DNA of 64,000 bases from Rhyacichthys aspro (GCA_036850595.1 CM072148.1:3876100-3940099); one strand, 5' to 3'. Shown: positions 24,901 to 38,469, counted from the first letter of the stretch. The notes: generated by a model from the sequence alone, not told the origin. Made by a program: numbers and translations.

Positions 24901-26059
24901 TGGAGTGATGATGAGTTATGGTGAAGTCTTTATTTCTGTGATGTTCTTTAAGGCCACTGTCCGTCTTTTCTTCTTTGAACTCTGTGTGTTCAGACAGACT
25001 CACTGTGGCATAATGGGGGCAATTAATCAGGCCTGTCTGTGTCAATGCTCTGGAAATAGAGTATCAGGGTGGTCTTGCTGCTGTATGTCTTGCCCAAACT
25101 GAAATACAAACAGAAACTACGAAGAAAAAACATGCAATTAACAGTTATTTGTATATGTTGATATGAGGACTAATCTTTAAATCAACAATTTTATCTAAAA
25201 AACTGGACTTCAAGTGTTGCTGACAGGTTTATTCGAGGCAGTCTGCTCTGATATGATTAAAAATCTGCAAGAAAAGAGTATGCTTTTTTCCTGAGTTTAA
25301 CATTTACCCTTATTTACCCCCACTGTCCTTAGTTTTTTTAGATTAACCTCAGATTAAATGCATCAGCTACATCAGATACAGTGGCTTACAGCTGTGTATC
25401 GAAGCAAATACATTTTCAAAACCAACGTCGAAGCCTCTATTCAGACCTTTCAGACTCACCGTTCACTCAGACTTGAGTAAAATACTACTTTTATGTATTG
25501 CATCAACGACAGCAAGAAATGCCCTTCTAAAAGTGATTTTATGCTTCAGCATCAGGCATATTTAGTCCAATTTGTCAGTCAACTGTCTGTTTTGTTGTGC
25601 ACTTGCTGTAACGGTGAGAGTTGAATGCATATGGAAGCGCTCTTTTACCACATCCATCTGAAAATTGCAGCCTACTCAAGCAGGACACGGTGCCCTTTAT
25701 GGTTAGCGCTGCCTGTAATTTACACAAATTCCCACCGTCACATTAGAGACAAGTAAACAATTTCTTTGAAGTGCGTTTCCATCTTGCTGTTTTTCCAAGT
25801 GCTGCTTTTACTCGGAGCAACAAAACAGTCAAAAAAAACCTGCTCAGTGGAGCCTGAAATGTTTTCTCACAAGGTCATCAGAACACATAGCTCTGTATTG
25901 ACCCGTTGAATCTTCTTCTATTGGTTTATTGACTGGAAAAATTCGCCTTAAAGCAGAAATACAGCATTATGTGTGTGCTACAGATAAGCTGTGACCTGAC
26001 TGTGAAAAGATTTTAACAATTAATATAATATTTTTGGGGAAACAGCATCCAATTACAGT
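24901..26059. other. Copy 1: no gene recognised
   Basis: Non-coding AT-rich sequence with no recognised motif. Confidence 0.45.
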
Positions 26060-26190
26060 ATTTTATTAGCATTAAACTGTACAGTAGCATAAACACAAAA
26101 GGACCTAAGGCGTATCTTTGTGGAACTCCTGACTTCTATAAAGGACCATTCTGAGTAAAGGTCAGTGGAAATAGTTGCAGCTGACTTAAA
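26060..26190 (-). pseudogene. Reverse transcriptase relic of a non-LTR retrotransposon (copy 1)
   Basis: Read on the minus strand, 26083-26133 encodes SGVPQRYALGPFVFMLLY. This lines up with the S-GVPQGSVLGPLLF motif of LINE reverse transcriptases (CR1/L2/Jockey-like group). Stops and frame changes occur on both sides and the YADD motif is not visible, so it is a fossil. Sequence up to about 26430 may belong to the same element because a weak AFD-like block lies near 26390-26425; I am not sure of that extension. Confidence 0.6.
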
Positions 26191-27131
26191 GTCCTCAGGT
26201 TCTGTCCAAAAACTAAAAAAAGGAACATTTAAATATGTTAGCCTTTGCAATGTCAAAGTAAATAGGAGGCGGCGGGCAGCACTCCGGAGGGGTTTGTTCT
26301 TTGAGTCAATAAACAGATGAATATTGGAAATCCTTTGAGCTACGGCTAACAAACCAGGATTGATGTTGTGTTCTTTGCATTCTAGACGACAATTTGATCA
26401 AAGGAGTTTTCAAAGCCATCAACATCAGTCTGGACAAAAGAGTCGAGATAACTGAGCTCACGGTCCAGTTATAGATTAGAAATAAACATGGCTTTGAGGC
26501 TTTGTTTTTGGTGAAGGTAAGACCAGGATGCATCAGAAACTGTCAGCTACAAAACAATATCCCACATGAAAAATTAATATCATTTTTGTTACCCAGGTTT
26601 TTGTTTTCTATTTGTTCTAGATTCATTATTTGAGATGGAATTACACCTTCAGCCCATAAAACGTCCTTCCACCGAGTGAATAACAAAGGTTTATGATGCA
26701 TTTCTCTTCTGTTACGGAGCCCATGAATGTTGCATGAATAATAAATGTTTAAGCGACGTAAAGCGGACATGCATTGTTGCGTCGGGCGATGGATTTCCTC
26801 GACCGGGCCGTGCCCTTCTTTTGAACGTTGTTACGGGTTGATTCGATCTGGCAGCTGCGGATGTATCTGAGCACGGACAAGTATCGAGGTGCACTGTTCT
26901 ACATCGCTGCCTTTCACATCAGGAAATGTGCACTCGGGTTGTGACGCCAAACACTTAAGGTGCTGGCAGTGGAAGGTGAAGCAGGGGAAGTCTATGTAGT
27001 TAAAAGAGATTAGACAATAAAGAAAAGCATCTGTGGTTTGCTAAATTAAGTCTCAGCAACACACTCCATTCTCTCAGATCAGTAATGGACCCAAGACCTA
27101 AGCTTCTGGAGTGTGTTAGTTACGCCTCTTT
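26191..27131. other. Copy 1: no gene recognised
   Basis: May include more of the same LINE relic at its left. The rest, including a CpG-bearing stretch near 26760-26880, shows no recognisable gene. Confidence 0.35.
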
Positions 27132-27325
27132 TAATGATGCTGGTCACTTCTTTTTAAAAATAAACTCAAATCCTTCCTTTTCAGAAAACCGCATTTTAGC
27201 TAGACTCTTTTTTAGATTATTTTATTAGATTATTTAACATTTTCTTTGTTTTACCGATACTGTTTTATATGGTTTTTACACTATTTCAAATGTAAAGTGC
27301 AATATAAATAAAATGTATTATTATT
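27132..27325 (+). mobile_element. L2-like LINE 3' end with ATT tail (copy 1)
   Basis: The stretch ends in gtaaagtgcaatataaataa followed by aatg and an ATT microsatellite. This is the characteristic 3' terminus of fish L2-type LINEs (a tataaataaaat word plus a short tandem tail). The upstream T-rich sequence also resembles that 3' region. The ATT tail is two units longer in copy 2. Only the tail is recognisable, so it is a 5'-truncated copy. Confidence 0.55.
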
Positions 27326-27414
27326 GTCACCTTATCCATCAATTGACAAAAAATTAGAACACATAATGTTGATTTTTTTTTACAACCTAGTTCATTTTTA
27401 ATCTCATCTTTTTT

Positions 27415-27600
27415 GTTGAGAAACTGGAGCGAGGTTCTGGTTCTTATAACCAGAAGGTTGTTAGTTCAAGCCCCAGACTAATGGTTTCCTTTTGTCTAAA
27501 TGACCCACAGTGGAAGAATTCTTGATCTTACCTTTACATTTATGTCATATTTTAAATTGAAGGCACGGTTCAAATCCCAGCTCAGGTCTATTTGCTCCAT
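27415..27600 (+). mobile_element. tRNA-derived SINE head(s), decayed (copy 1)
   Basis: At 27418-27476 ggttctggttcttataacc, cagaaggttgttagttcaag and cccc resemble the anticodon arm and B box of a tRNA-derived SINE head. A second B-box-like word, cggttcaaatcccagctc, starts at 27566. The A boxes are poorly preserved. Two heads in tandem may be a dimeric SINE or two insertions. Not a functional tRNA gene: no complete cloverleaf can be drawn. Confidence 0.45.
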
Positions 27601-30418
27601 GTTACTCTTCATCTTGGCATTTATCTTCAATAATTGTAGAACAAAATAGGAAAAAAATGACAAAAAATGGACAATTACCACTGACAACCTTTCACTAATA
27701 ACTTTCAATGTCAATATTGTCATTTGAAACACACACAATGCTGCAACGAATGAACAAAATGTGAAAAATTAAAAGGTAAGTGGATTAAGAATGAAGTGTC
27801 TTTTATTGATTTATTCTCAATGACATTTTCTTACTTGTCACTTGTGTTTATTAAGACATTATCTCATGATGTTAACACAAGTGCCATTAAGAAAGACATC
27901 TCTGGGAAAAATCAATACTTAGATTTTTCACCAATTATTGTATGAAATGCCACTGGGATCAATCATGGAAGGATCAGGAAAAATAAACCACAATGTCTCA
28001 GCAAAATGTCACCTTCACTGCTGCAATATCAAACAGAAACGGCAAAGGAAATCAAGGTTTGAAGCGTAATACAAGACTGACGTATAAATTACAATTCACG
28101 CACTGCTAAAAATGCTGAAAACGCAAAAAAAATCAACACATAAAACTTATATTGATCGGTGTAAAGTCGTGCCGTGGTCTGGTCTTTGCTGAGTGGACTT
28201 CAACGTGTTTTATAATTGCTTTGAAAATAGAAGTTTCCAAAAGTGGGTGGAACGGGAGATTGAAATATGGATTTACTGAGCCACAAACTTCCACCTGAAC
28301 ACGTCTGAGCACAATACGGTCGACTGTATTGTTTGAGCACATTACCACAGTGGACTTTACAGGAAATGAGTTTATTTCTGTATCATATGCATTCACTTGC
28401 TTCTATATTATTGATAAAACTGTTTTTGCTTTAATGTAGTAACACTATTTTAACAGAGCATACACAAAACGAAACGAGAAACAGTCCAATAAGATTCAGC
28501 AAAGATGAAAATAAGCTCTGTTTTAGCTAAATCGAGTTTAAAGAGATTGTAGTTTTGCTAAAGCTTAAATACTTGTAGAATATCAATAGAACATTTTATT
28601 CTCTGGAGCCGCACGGTGAACATTAGTTAGATCTGTGTCCGACTTGATCCCGACCTGCTCTGACCTCGAGAGTGAAACAGGAACAGAAGCGTTTTGGGAT
28701 CAAACGAGAGCAGCCGTCTGAGCTGGAGGTCAGAGGTCAGGTGCGTGACGCAGAGACACGGACCTGTCAGCGGTATTGATCTGATTGGAAGTGAGTTTAG
28801 TGTTGATCAGATGCACCAGCCCTGATCTGAGGCCGGTCCATCTTAAACACTGCTGCTGACCTCCGTGCTGCATCGAAACTGTCAAATTTAGTGTCTTTAA
28901 CTAGAACACTCATGCTTTGATTGATAATAAAAATATTCTTCACTGCATTTACTCAGCTCAAATGAAAATACAAGTGTCAAGAAACACAAACCAATCCAAA
29001 GACACAGAACCTTTGAATAAACATCCAATTAACAGAACATTTTTACATTTTGGTGCGAGATTTGTCTTTTTCACGTTGAGTTACACCTTTGTGCAGCGGC
29101 TGCGAACAAAGACTTGAAAAACAGCCCCGACTTGGCAGATTTTGTAGAAATGCCGCTGGGCTATCTTTTCCCTCTTTAATTAATTCTCGCTCTTACAACA
29201 CTGCAGTCTCCACATTTGTGTTCATTCAGCTCCTGCTGCTGTCAAAGAGCCCACAGCAGAATCCATCAAGGCTAACACCAGCCAATAAGCAGGTAACAAT
29301 GTAGCACCGGCACACAGAGAGATTAGGCTGCGGGGATAATAAAGAAATATTAACATTTTACTCACACAGAGGCTGTCAGCAGCAGAAGACCAGACCTTCA
29401 TCATCAAAACCAAAGCAGTGAATACCTATTAGAAGCTGCTATTAACACGTCCCTGAGGAATAATAATAAAAAAATCAATTGTCAGTGGGAATGGATTGTG
29501 TCCCAGTACAATTTTTTAGTTCAAAGACTTGTTATTTTGAACGAAGCCGAGCCTTGGACCGTGGGGTGTATTTTTTGCAGTGCAGGGTAACTCTGCTGTG
29601 GTTGCTCTGTTCGTCCAGTTCATTTGGAACAGAGTGAAGGGACATGACACAATGCAGCTCTAAATAGGCCACGGTTGAATGCCTCCATTATTTAGTAGCT
29701 TTTTATTTGTTGTTTAGCGTGGAGGGACGTCTGGAGTACAAGCTAATTGCTTTTATCTACTTCCTCCACAGCGGCAGGTAAATCCTTCAGCTCAGGTGAA
29801 AAATCACATCCAGAAAATGGTGGGTTTTGCATCTTTTTTAAGCTATTGCAATGCAGGCTTTTATCATTGTCTCTCCAAGGCTGATTTAGCAGATATCTTG
29901 TGCATTTACAGGATTACAGGAACTATTGTGGTGCAGGTGGATTGTGGTTGCAGCAGGTGAGCTGTTTTATGTTCTACAGAAGTCATGGTTGTTTGTCCAG
30001 TTGGTGAAGTTTGGTGTTGGTGGCTTGTTTTTTGGACTTGTTTAAAGAAGAGGTGCTACTCCATCCTGTGTTGGTTGACAATAAAATGAATCTGAGAGAA
30101 AATGATCGAAAATAGTGTACACCATGAGCAATATTTATTCCACAGAACTGAATGTTTTGTCACAACGTCAACTAACGATTTGGACAAATGGCTGTGATCC
30201 TGCACTATTTGTCGCAGCAGACTTGTGTGTTTACCATCGCTTTCAAGTTCTTTAAAAGAGCTTTACACACAGGACATTCCTATTTAGGCAAAGGGGTCAT
30301 TTGAGTCAGATCTCACTACTCCGCATTAATTACAGCAATAAGTCATTCATATAGGGCCTTCTCAAATCACCATGCGACACACACAATTTCACAGATTATC
30401 GGCACTCTAATCACAAGC
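27601..30418. other. Copy 1: no gene recognised; candidate regulatory stretches
   Basis: Non-coding. It includes a perfect DR1 nuclear-receptor half-site pair (separate entry). It also includes a moderately GC-balanced block at 29080-29420 whose texture is like conserved non-coding DNA. Ends at the assembly gap. Confidence 0.4.
28737..28749 (+). promoter_or_regulatory. DR1 nuclear-receptor site (copy 1)
   Basis: AGGTCA-G-AGGTCA is a perfect direct repeat spaced by one base. DR1 elements are bound by RXR heterodimers, HNF4 and COUP-TF-type receptors. A further TGACCT half-site lies nearby at 28660-28665. The same DR1 is present in copy 2. Confidence 0.45.
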
Positions 30419-30518
30419 NNNNNNNNNNNNNNNNNNNNNNNNNNNNNNNNNNNNNNNNNNNNNNNNNNNNNNNNNNNNNNNNNNNNNNNNNNNNNNNNNN
30501 NNNNNNNNNNNNNNNNNN
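30419..30518. other. Assembly gap, exactly 100 N
   Basis: A run of exactly 100 N, the conventional placeholder for a gap of unknown size. It lies precisely between the two copies of the duplicated segment. Confidence 1.
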
Positions 30519-30519
30519 T

Positions 30520-33500
30520 TGTTCTTTATTCTTTGTGGCCCACAGACCAAGACTCATGCATCTACAGTGTTTGCTCAGCACATTTAAATTAGCTCCTTTG
30601 TTCTCTCTGATTGTGTCGTCAACTTTAATGAGCCCTTCCAAATGTAGGCAAATTAAAGCAGGAGGACAAATGACCGACTGCTCCGTACCACCATTAAATT
30701 GCTTTAACTCCTAATTATTTCGCAGCCAGTGAACAATATGGATCACTCCTGCTCTTAAATGTGAGTTGTTCTTAAAGCTATTACTTTCTCTGGGGTTTTG
30801 TGAGTATCCGGGATAAACCGAACGCTAAATAAGTCTGGCCGGATGCTTCGGGGACGACAGCACGTAAGGCTGAGCCGTGTTTGAAGCGCCGCCGTTTTAA
30901 TTCAAAAGACATCTGTGACTGAGGATTCTGACTTCAAAACTGTTCATATTTTACCATGTCACGCTTTGGCTCGAATGCGGCTGTCTGCACACACTGTGGA
31001 CGACTGCGATTCCAGAACTGATGTCCCTTTGATAATGACCGTTTCTAATAGCTTTTCCACAATGATTTGGAGTTATCCATTTTTCATGAGGAGTCCAGTG
31101 GAGACCCTCGTTTGGAGCCAAGAGAGGATTCTTTTTTTTATTTCTTTGATTGTCACAATAGAGAGCAGTTTCAGAGCTCTAATTTGTAGCAGTAGGGTTC
31201 CTGTCAGATCCACCGTCCCAGTCTGGCATCTCTCTGTCTCTCTCTCTCTCGAACACACTTCTGCAACCATCTTTTAGTTGTGATCAGAACAGATTGTTGC
31301 CCCTCCTCCTGGGTGCAATTGGATAAAACCAGTCGAATGGAAGCATGGCATAAAGCCTGCTTGATTTTTGATAAATGCTCACCATTGGTCCAACAGTGCA
31401 AATGGTTCTGAATGGGAGAATTTTAGCAAAGTAAATGGGAATGTTTGGCTAAAAAGAACATTTGAAATCACGAAACTCAGGAAGTTTACCAGTCTTTGAT
31501 GAAGAAGCACAGGTCCTAAAACAATCCCTGTATAATTCTGGCTTCTCCTCGTGGTTTACTACAAGACTCCCACAAAACATAGTCCAAAGCATCCAGTGAC
31601 TCGTAGCCTTTAGGTAGTGTAGCTTAATCTCTCATGTGATTGCACTCTACCCCCTCACTGACAGCACACACATTGTCAGTGGGTTGCCATGTGCCACAGT
31701 CATCTTACGTTGAGTTTGATATATCAGGTGGCTAATGCCGTTTTGCCCTTTAAGAATGTATTGTTGCCTCAGAGCAATAATACACGATTCAACCCCTCTC
31801 CAGCCCAACAGCAGCAGAACTAGATTTCATGTATATCTTCTTTAAAAAAAAGGAAAACTGGACCAATTTGATCCTGCAATTCTCTCCATGTCGTTAAACA
31901 TCTCGTTAATGTATTGCCAATATTTACTTCCTTTTTCTCTGTTTATGTTTTTTGTAGTAAACAAACAAAAAGACAAAAAGAATCGATGCTTCTTATGTCT
32001 CATCTGTATCCATTACTTATTCAAGAGTGCGCTGAACATCTGCATCTATTAAAATGAGTGATAATAAAGTCTAGATGATGATTTTTCACGGGTCGTTCCT
32101 ATTACAATATGATATTAGTGATTAAAAAGTCTTTCTGAAATGTAGAGAAAACAAACAAACTAAAAACAAGTCATGTGCACATCATCTTGTTTCCAGTCAC
32201 TAAAAAAACACTCGGTCTTGGTTAGTGTCATCTTGACCTCAGCACTAAGCATCCAACAGTCAATATTAAAGTATCAATGATGAATTACTGTCCATAAGTT
32301 CTTTTATATTCTGTTGAAGAGTTTAATGCATTAGACCTCACTCTCAATGACTCAAAAAACTAATCAAATGAATCCTTGTCTTGTCATTGAGTTGTTGCAG
32401 CCAGTGAGTTACAGAAGTTTAAACACAACTTCTAGACAAGAAACTCAACACATTAGCACTTTTAAATGCAGTGCAATGGAATTGTTATTGCAGAGTTAAA
32501 AGCCTGTGATTGCATCGAGTCCTCAGTGGTGTAATCAGAGCCCCCCGAGGGTCTGGCAGACATTACTCGACCAGCAGGATACGCACAGTTAAAGCACATA
32601 TTGTACTTTTCTTTTATTTCCTTCCTTCCTGCATTTCTTCCTGTTTCTGCTGTTGACTCAAATGAACCACATTCACTTTGGTCTGGAGTTCTGGTCCCAG
32701 CAGAGTCGCCCAAAAGGTCTCAGGTCAACTTTGTGACATTTAATTGCATACTTTTTTTCATTTCAATGTAAACAGTAGTGTAATTGCTCATCGTGCTGAA
32801 TTTGTGGATTAGAGAGGGGTACGAACTGCACTGGGACTAAAGAGATGGCATTAGATTTAGACGGTTAAATAAAGTTTTCAGAATTGTTTATTATTGTCAT
32901 CTAGTTCTAGTGTTTTTTTAAAAAAGGAAGCTGGAAATGTGAAAAGAAAACACAAGTTGCAGTGTGGGAGTGCGCTCTCAAAATTGCATATTTGTTAGGT
33001 TGTTGAGAAAAGTGTGATATTAGTTTGAAACCATTTCAGATTGTATTTTTGTTTGTCTGAGAGTACAGTGATCATATACTGCTGTGCCGGGGTAATCATA
33101 ATACTTTCCATTGTTCAGTGTTTTCCAGCTACAAACACAATCCCGCCGTCAGCTCGGTGGTGGATGAATGAATCACTTACTCCTTGCAGGTTTACAAGAA
33201 AGAAAACAAAAACTGTGAAAGGAAAACAAAATCCAGTTTTATTCCACATCATAACAATGTGTTGGTCACAAAAGAAGAAAAAAAATCAGGATGTAAGCTT
33301 AAATTTTGTAAGTCCTGTCCTTTTTGAGCCCTAATTTAAAAAAAAACATATCAATTGGAGTGACCATAATGCATTTTCTGCTTTAAAACCACTCAGTTAT
33401 CCAGTGCTGATGTGAACTATTAAAACTTAAAAGTCAATGACAAACAATTCAAAGTGACAGGCTGTGATCCACTTTGTATTTCCAATTAATGCTTGTGATA

Positions 33501-36125
33501 ACGAGTGTGAAAAACACTTTTTCATATTTTATTTTGGTCCTCAAAACTCAACCAGGAATGCTTTAAATAGCAGAGTTTTTTGGTTTGTTTGAGTAAATCT
33601 GTTTAATCACTAATATCATATTGTTACAGTAATGATCATCCAGGCTTTATTATGAACAATTTTTGATGAATGAGATATTTTCCTCGTGTTGGCAAGTTTC
33701 TCATGCTCACAAAATCCTCTTGGGAAAGTATTTTTTTCAGTATTTATTCCAGCACTGGCTTCGTCATTTTACACAGAAAGAAAAGAGAAGCAAAGGAAAA
33801 CACAGGAAGAAATGAACACTGAAGGTGAGAGGTTAAAGTTAAAGTTGGTTTATCATTAAAGATTGTGCGATTGGAATTAGTTCAGGTTTAAATAAAGTAA
33901 ATACAAATTAGAGAAGGTTTCTGGTCATTTTTGTTTTAACCGATCCCAACGTTTCTTCCAAAAACACTCCAAAAGGATCCCAATTTATGTTATGATGATA
34001 TGGACGGGTCTGTAGAGAACCCAGTACAACAACAGACAACATTAAAATACATGAGGCCAGCAGAAATAGGAACTACCACTGGTATATGAAGCTGTGCAAA
34101 AAAAAACATGTTAACACTTGAATTTGAAGATGAATAAATACTGGAACAGTCTCATTTCCTGAAGAGTAGGAGCAGATTAGCAGAGTCCAAATGTGCCTGG
34201 AGGCTGTCTAATAATAATACACGATGTGCAGTCACAGCTGAGCATAGCACTCACAGATTAACATGTGCAGAGCAAACAGCTTCAATAAACTCCTCTTGCT
34301 CTGAAACGGAACCAAATATAGGCCTGCAGAATGAACCAAATCTAATTATTCCTAATGTTTTGGTGGTGTATAGTTTGAAAATGAACGCAGAGAAAGGAGG
34401 AGTAATTTGGGTCAGTGGTTAGCTTTAATCGGATGACAAGAAATCACCATTATGTATTAAAGCAGGTCAGTCCTAATCTGGGAAACGGCATGTATTCTCC
34501 TGGTTATAGTCATCCTTAATCCTGGCAGCCCCCGACAGCACTGGGCCCAGACAGAGCCAGACGAGAGAAAAGCATTGTGCATCCACGACACACGCAAGTC
34601 TCCATGTCCAATGATATTACAGAGGAATGCACTGCAGGGATTTGCAGAAGTCACATGGTTTATATAGGGATTACACCCCCTACCTGGAGGATAAAGCAAA
34701 GTGTTGTGCAATTCTAGACTGTACTTCCACCTATAGAGATGTCACTTGGCTCCGAGTGCTCTATCCTCCATAGTGACAGGAAAAAAAAGTGAAAACTGAA
34801 TAACGTCAGCCTAGATCTCAAACTGTTGGAGTGCATTAGGTTCACGAAGCATCACAGTTATTGAGACGTACAGCACAGAGCAAAGTAAAGTAGTGTGAGG
34901 AGTTTACAAAATGCAGAGTGAAAGAAGAGAAGACAATTCTAAATCAAATCAATATTTGGTCTGACTTTGCCTCAAAACAGGAACAGTTTAAGCAGTTCCA
35001 CTGTTTTGGATCTGGGCAGATTCTGTTCATTTGGAAAATCCCAGAGAAAACCAGGCCAAGCTGGACTAAACCAGACCTCCAAATCTCAGAAGAGACTTAG
35101 ACTAAAGCAGGCAAATAATGTTAATCAAAAGAGCTGAGACTGATCACACAAACCGAGCACACACACTAGTTTTGATCTGCTATTAGCACTTAACCTTTTA
35201 GCTTTAGAGTCTTTTTGGTCTGAAAATGTAATACAGTGAGATATTAACAGGGGGATTGTGTACCGTATTGGGCTGAAGTGGTCACTATAACAGAGTTGGA
35301 TCAGATGACTCTGTCTTCTTTGGTTTCTGTCGTTCCGATTTTGGCAAGCTTAGTAAATTTGGCTCTGAATCTGTAGTTCTCACATCAAAAACCTTCTTTC
35401 TCATTGGCTCAGACCCATGAGAGTTAAGTAGGGTTAACTTGTGCAAGAAATGACTCAGAAGCCTCTATTAGCCACACACGCAGCAGTGAAAAACTCATTT
35501 ACCATCACGCAGATGTGGAGGCGCGACGGCCAAATGCGTCCAGCTTTCTCCGAGGCCACAGTCGGCTCCAGAAGAGACGCTGTGAAAGCTGTGGAGCGGC
35601 AGGTTAGAGGCAGGTGGGCGCCAACACAGGTGCGCAACAGAGACGCTAACAGATGGTTCTGTCAGCTGGAGATAAAACACCAGCTATACATGAGGCCAAA
35701 GGTATAGAGTCATTCAGGCTGGAACTGAGCTGAAGTAGACTGCTTTAGAAGTTGGTAAATGTAGTTTCTTTAATTGAAGCGACACAAGAAGACTCATTAT
35801 GATCCTTTTAAAGGTCACTCTGTGGTTTTCATTATTATTGTTCCAGGTCACAATGGCCAGGGTTAATCCAGTTGAACTGTGTCATTGTGCATTTAGCAGA
35901 AAATGATTCAACTTAAAGCACTAACAGCTCTGGACGCATGAGCTTATTTCTTCAAACCAGAAGCTATTACTCTATTCATAGATTCCAGGAGAAATGGTTA
36001 CATCAAAGCACAGGTGTGTGTTTTTGAATGAAAAGTCATTATTTATGAACTATTTTTTTTCCTCTGAGCTCCCAACAGAGCTGTGGAGTTTACTCGGTGG
36101 GTTTTGTTCTGGTGTCCTGCGCAGG
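30520..36125. other. Copy 2: no gene recognised
   Basis: Matches 9048-14668 of copy 1. Indels near 31133 shift the open frame seen in copy 1. Nothing else of note. Confidence 0.5.
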
Positions 36126-36141
36126 GCGCCCCCTGGTGGTG
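36126..36141 (-). promoter_or_regulatory. CTCF motif, copy 2 allele (stronger)
   Basis: gcgccccctggtggtgg is the reverse complement of CCACCAGGGGGCGC, essentially the full CTCF core. Copy 1 has tgc in place of gcgc at the 5' side. The upstream bases are also replaced (cctgcgcagg here). Confidence 0.6.
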
Positions 36142-38469
36142 GCGGATGTTTGCATCAGAAGCAGAAGTCTGTGTTTTTTTCCAGAACTGGTTGTGTGCCA
36201 TTTCTATTCTAAGTTATTACTGGGAAATATGGCTCTATAAAAGCCAGCTACTGTTTGTACTGAATAATGTACTCCAACATTGTGGCTTTAAATTCTGGGC
36301 CCCCAGTTTCATATCTTTCCTTCCTTTTATCCTTTTATAGAATAACTGTAAACGATAAATGTAAATTCCTTTTCCACTCTGCAGCCGACTCTCTCTGTTA
36401 TTACAGCGACATAATGGAACACATTGTTCTTTGTGATTATTTAGCCTACGTATTTATTATTCTAGTAAAGTTTTATGAACCACTATTGTGGTTTTCCAAC
36501 CGCTGCAGTGACATAATGCTTCCTGCATAATGTTTCCATTATGGAATCATATGAACACAGGCTGCCATGGATCCTCTGATGTCATGCTCCTGAATAAGAG
36601 GCTAGTATCAGTCTATAGTGAAACCACATTGTGCCAAATGATATCAAACAGCTCATAAAAGCTTTGTCTAACTCCAGAGGAACAGATGAGGACCTGATGT
36701 TGCCCAACTCTCTGCAAGCTGTTTCTGAAACTCGCCTCAGTGTCTCTACAGATGAATTCAACCCAATTTAATTTAGCTGTGACACTTTCAAGGATCTTCT
36801 CCCAGATTGGGGTTTTGAGCCAACGCTTCAGCTTTTCCCTGAAAATACTAAACTAAAATAATTGAAAAGCTAATCGAATTACATATTTTAAATAAACTCA
36901 ACACTTACAAATAATAACATTTTAAAATAAATCTGAGCATCTAGACGGAGCCCCCTGTACAACCCCTCGCCCCGTCCTATGGGCTTGGATGACAACTACA
37001 AACCACTATAAAAACAGCAAAACACATCACAGTAACATCACGTGACTCTTCTGAGGAAGACTGAAGGAAGTTAGCAGTACTCATACTCATAAAAACTAAT
37101 CTGTCTATGAGAAAGTTTAAGGAAAATTCCAAACTATATGTTATTTATTGTTTTCTCACAAAGAGACAACATTCGTGTTTCCACGGCGTGACAAAGCTTT
37201 GCGTGGTCTGATTGGAACGATTCCTCTTTTAATACTTTTGGGAGGGTTTCCAGACCCATGTTGATGGACTAAAAAGTGACTGGGTCTCACTGGCCAGTCT
37301 AGTGAAAAGTTTTACATCTTTGACTTGGGTAATTTAGCCAACATTTAACATGATGGTTCGTTGGTGCCAAAACAACCACAAAATTGATAGAACTAAACTG
37401 GGTCATCTTATCACAGAATGGTTTGTGTGACTAAAGTTATTTTCTACTTTCAAATGTTTGACCAAGACTCCTCAGAAACAGTGGAATATCTGATTAATTC
37501 GGTGGTCTATCCTTGCCCCTGGACATTTGCATCTGTCATCACTGAACAGCACAGCTTCTGACACCGGCTCCTCTCTGTTTGAAGTGTCCCACTAAACTCT
37601 GCACTCAACGGTAATGAAATCCACTGCTTATTTTTGTCTCAGTGAATAAACTAGGAACTTTTTCAGCCACTCTGAACCTCATTAATTACTTGTGCTGGCT
37701 TTATGGCAAGACGTGCAGGTAATGTATCGACTTTGACTTTATTTTCCCTGCAGCTGCTCCTCGAGGTGCTTTTAAAACCACATTCATAATCGCAAATGTG
37801 TCCTAATGTATGGCATGAATCAAGCGGTTGAACAGTGAGTGTGAAGACCGGGTCGATACGTTGCAGTATACTGCCTCCGAGGATTCAAATAGTTCATGAA
37901 AGGATCATCCAGTGGTGCGTGTTTCTAAAATGGTGTAATTCCCTTTTAGTGGTCTCCTATGCAAAAGTGAGCAGAGTCGGGACAGTGTGACATCGGGGAG
38001 CGCGGGGGCTTTACTTCAAATGGCTTAGAAATGGCTGGAATCCCTTTTAGAGGCTGTTTTCTCTTTTATTGGCTGGGGCGAATGTGAGAGGACGGATTGG
38101 CTGGCGCGTGGACGGCTGGAGCACAGTAATGGCAGGTAATGTGGGATAATGATATGAATAGGATTGAAATGTACAGTGGAATAAAAGAACAGGTAATATC
38201 GTGAAGCTGTGCCCAGGTGGATTAGCATTTTTCCAATCTCTAACACTAGCTAGACCTTGCAGCTGTTCAGTCCTGGTGTATTTCTGCACATTTCGCTGTT
38301 ACAGGAAATGGAAGTGCACCATATTTTAAGTTCACATGTAACCTGCTACGACTAGAACGGACCTAGACAATCCAGCACATAGCAACGTAAAGAATATATA
38401 CAATGCCGTAAACAAGTAGCTGACATATGCTACAGAAACATGTGCACAGAGGATGGACTGGAAGCAACA
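36142..38469. other. Copy 2: no gene recognised
   Basis: Counterpart of copy 1 from 14683. Short substitutions and indels only. Confidence 0.45.

Larger units (their letters stand above)
9047..30418 (+). repeat. Copy 1 of a 21.4-kb direct duplication (probable contig overlap)
   Basis: This stretch is repeated almost base for base at 30519-52125. Base 9047 pairs with 30519, the first base after the N gap. Base 30418, the last before the gap, pairs with 52125. Differences are scattered substitutions, small indels and a few larger events: a SINE, a minisatellite length change, a 138-bp segment, and 28-, 31- and 18-bp indels. The pattern is what heterozygous haplotypes show. I interpret copy 1 as the right end of one contig. 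I did not compute the overall identity. Confidence 0.97.
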
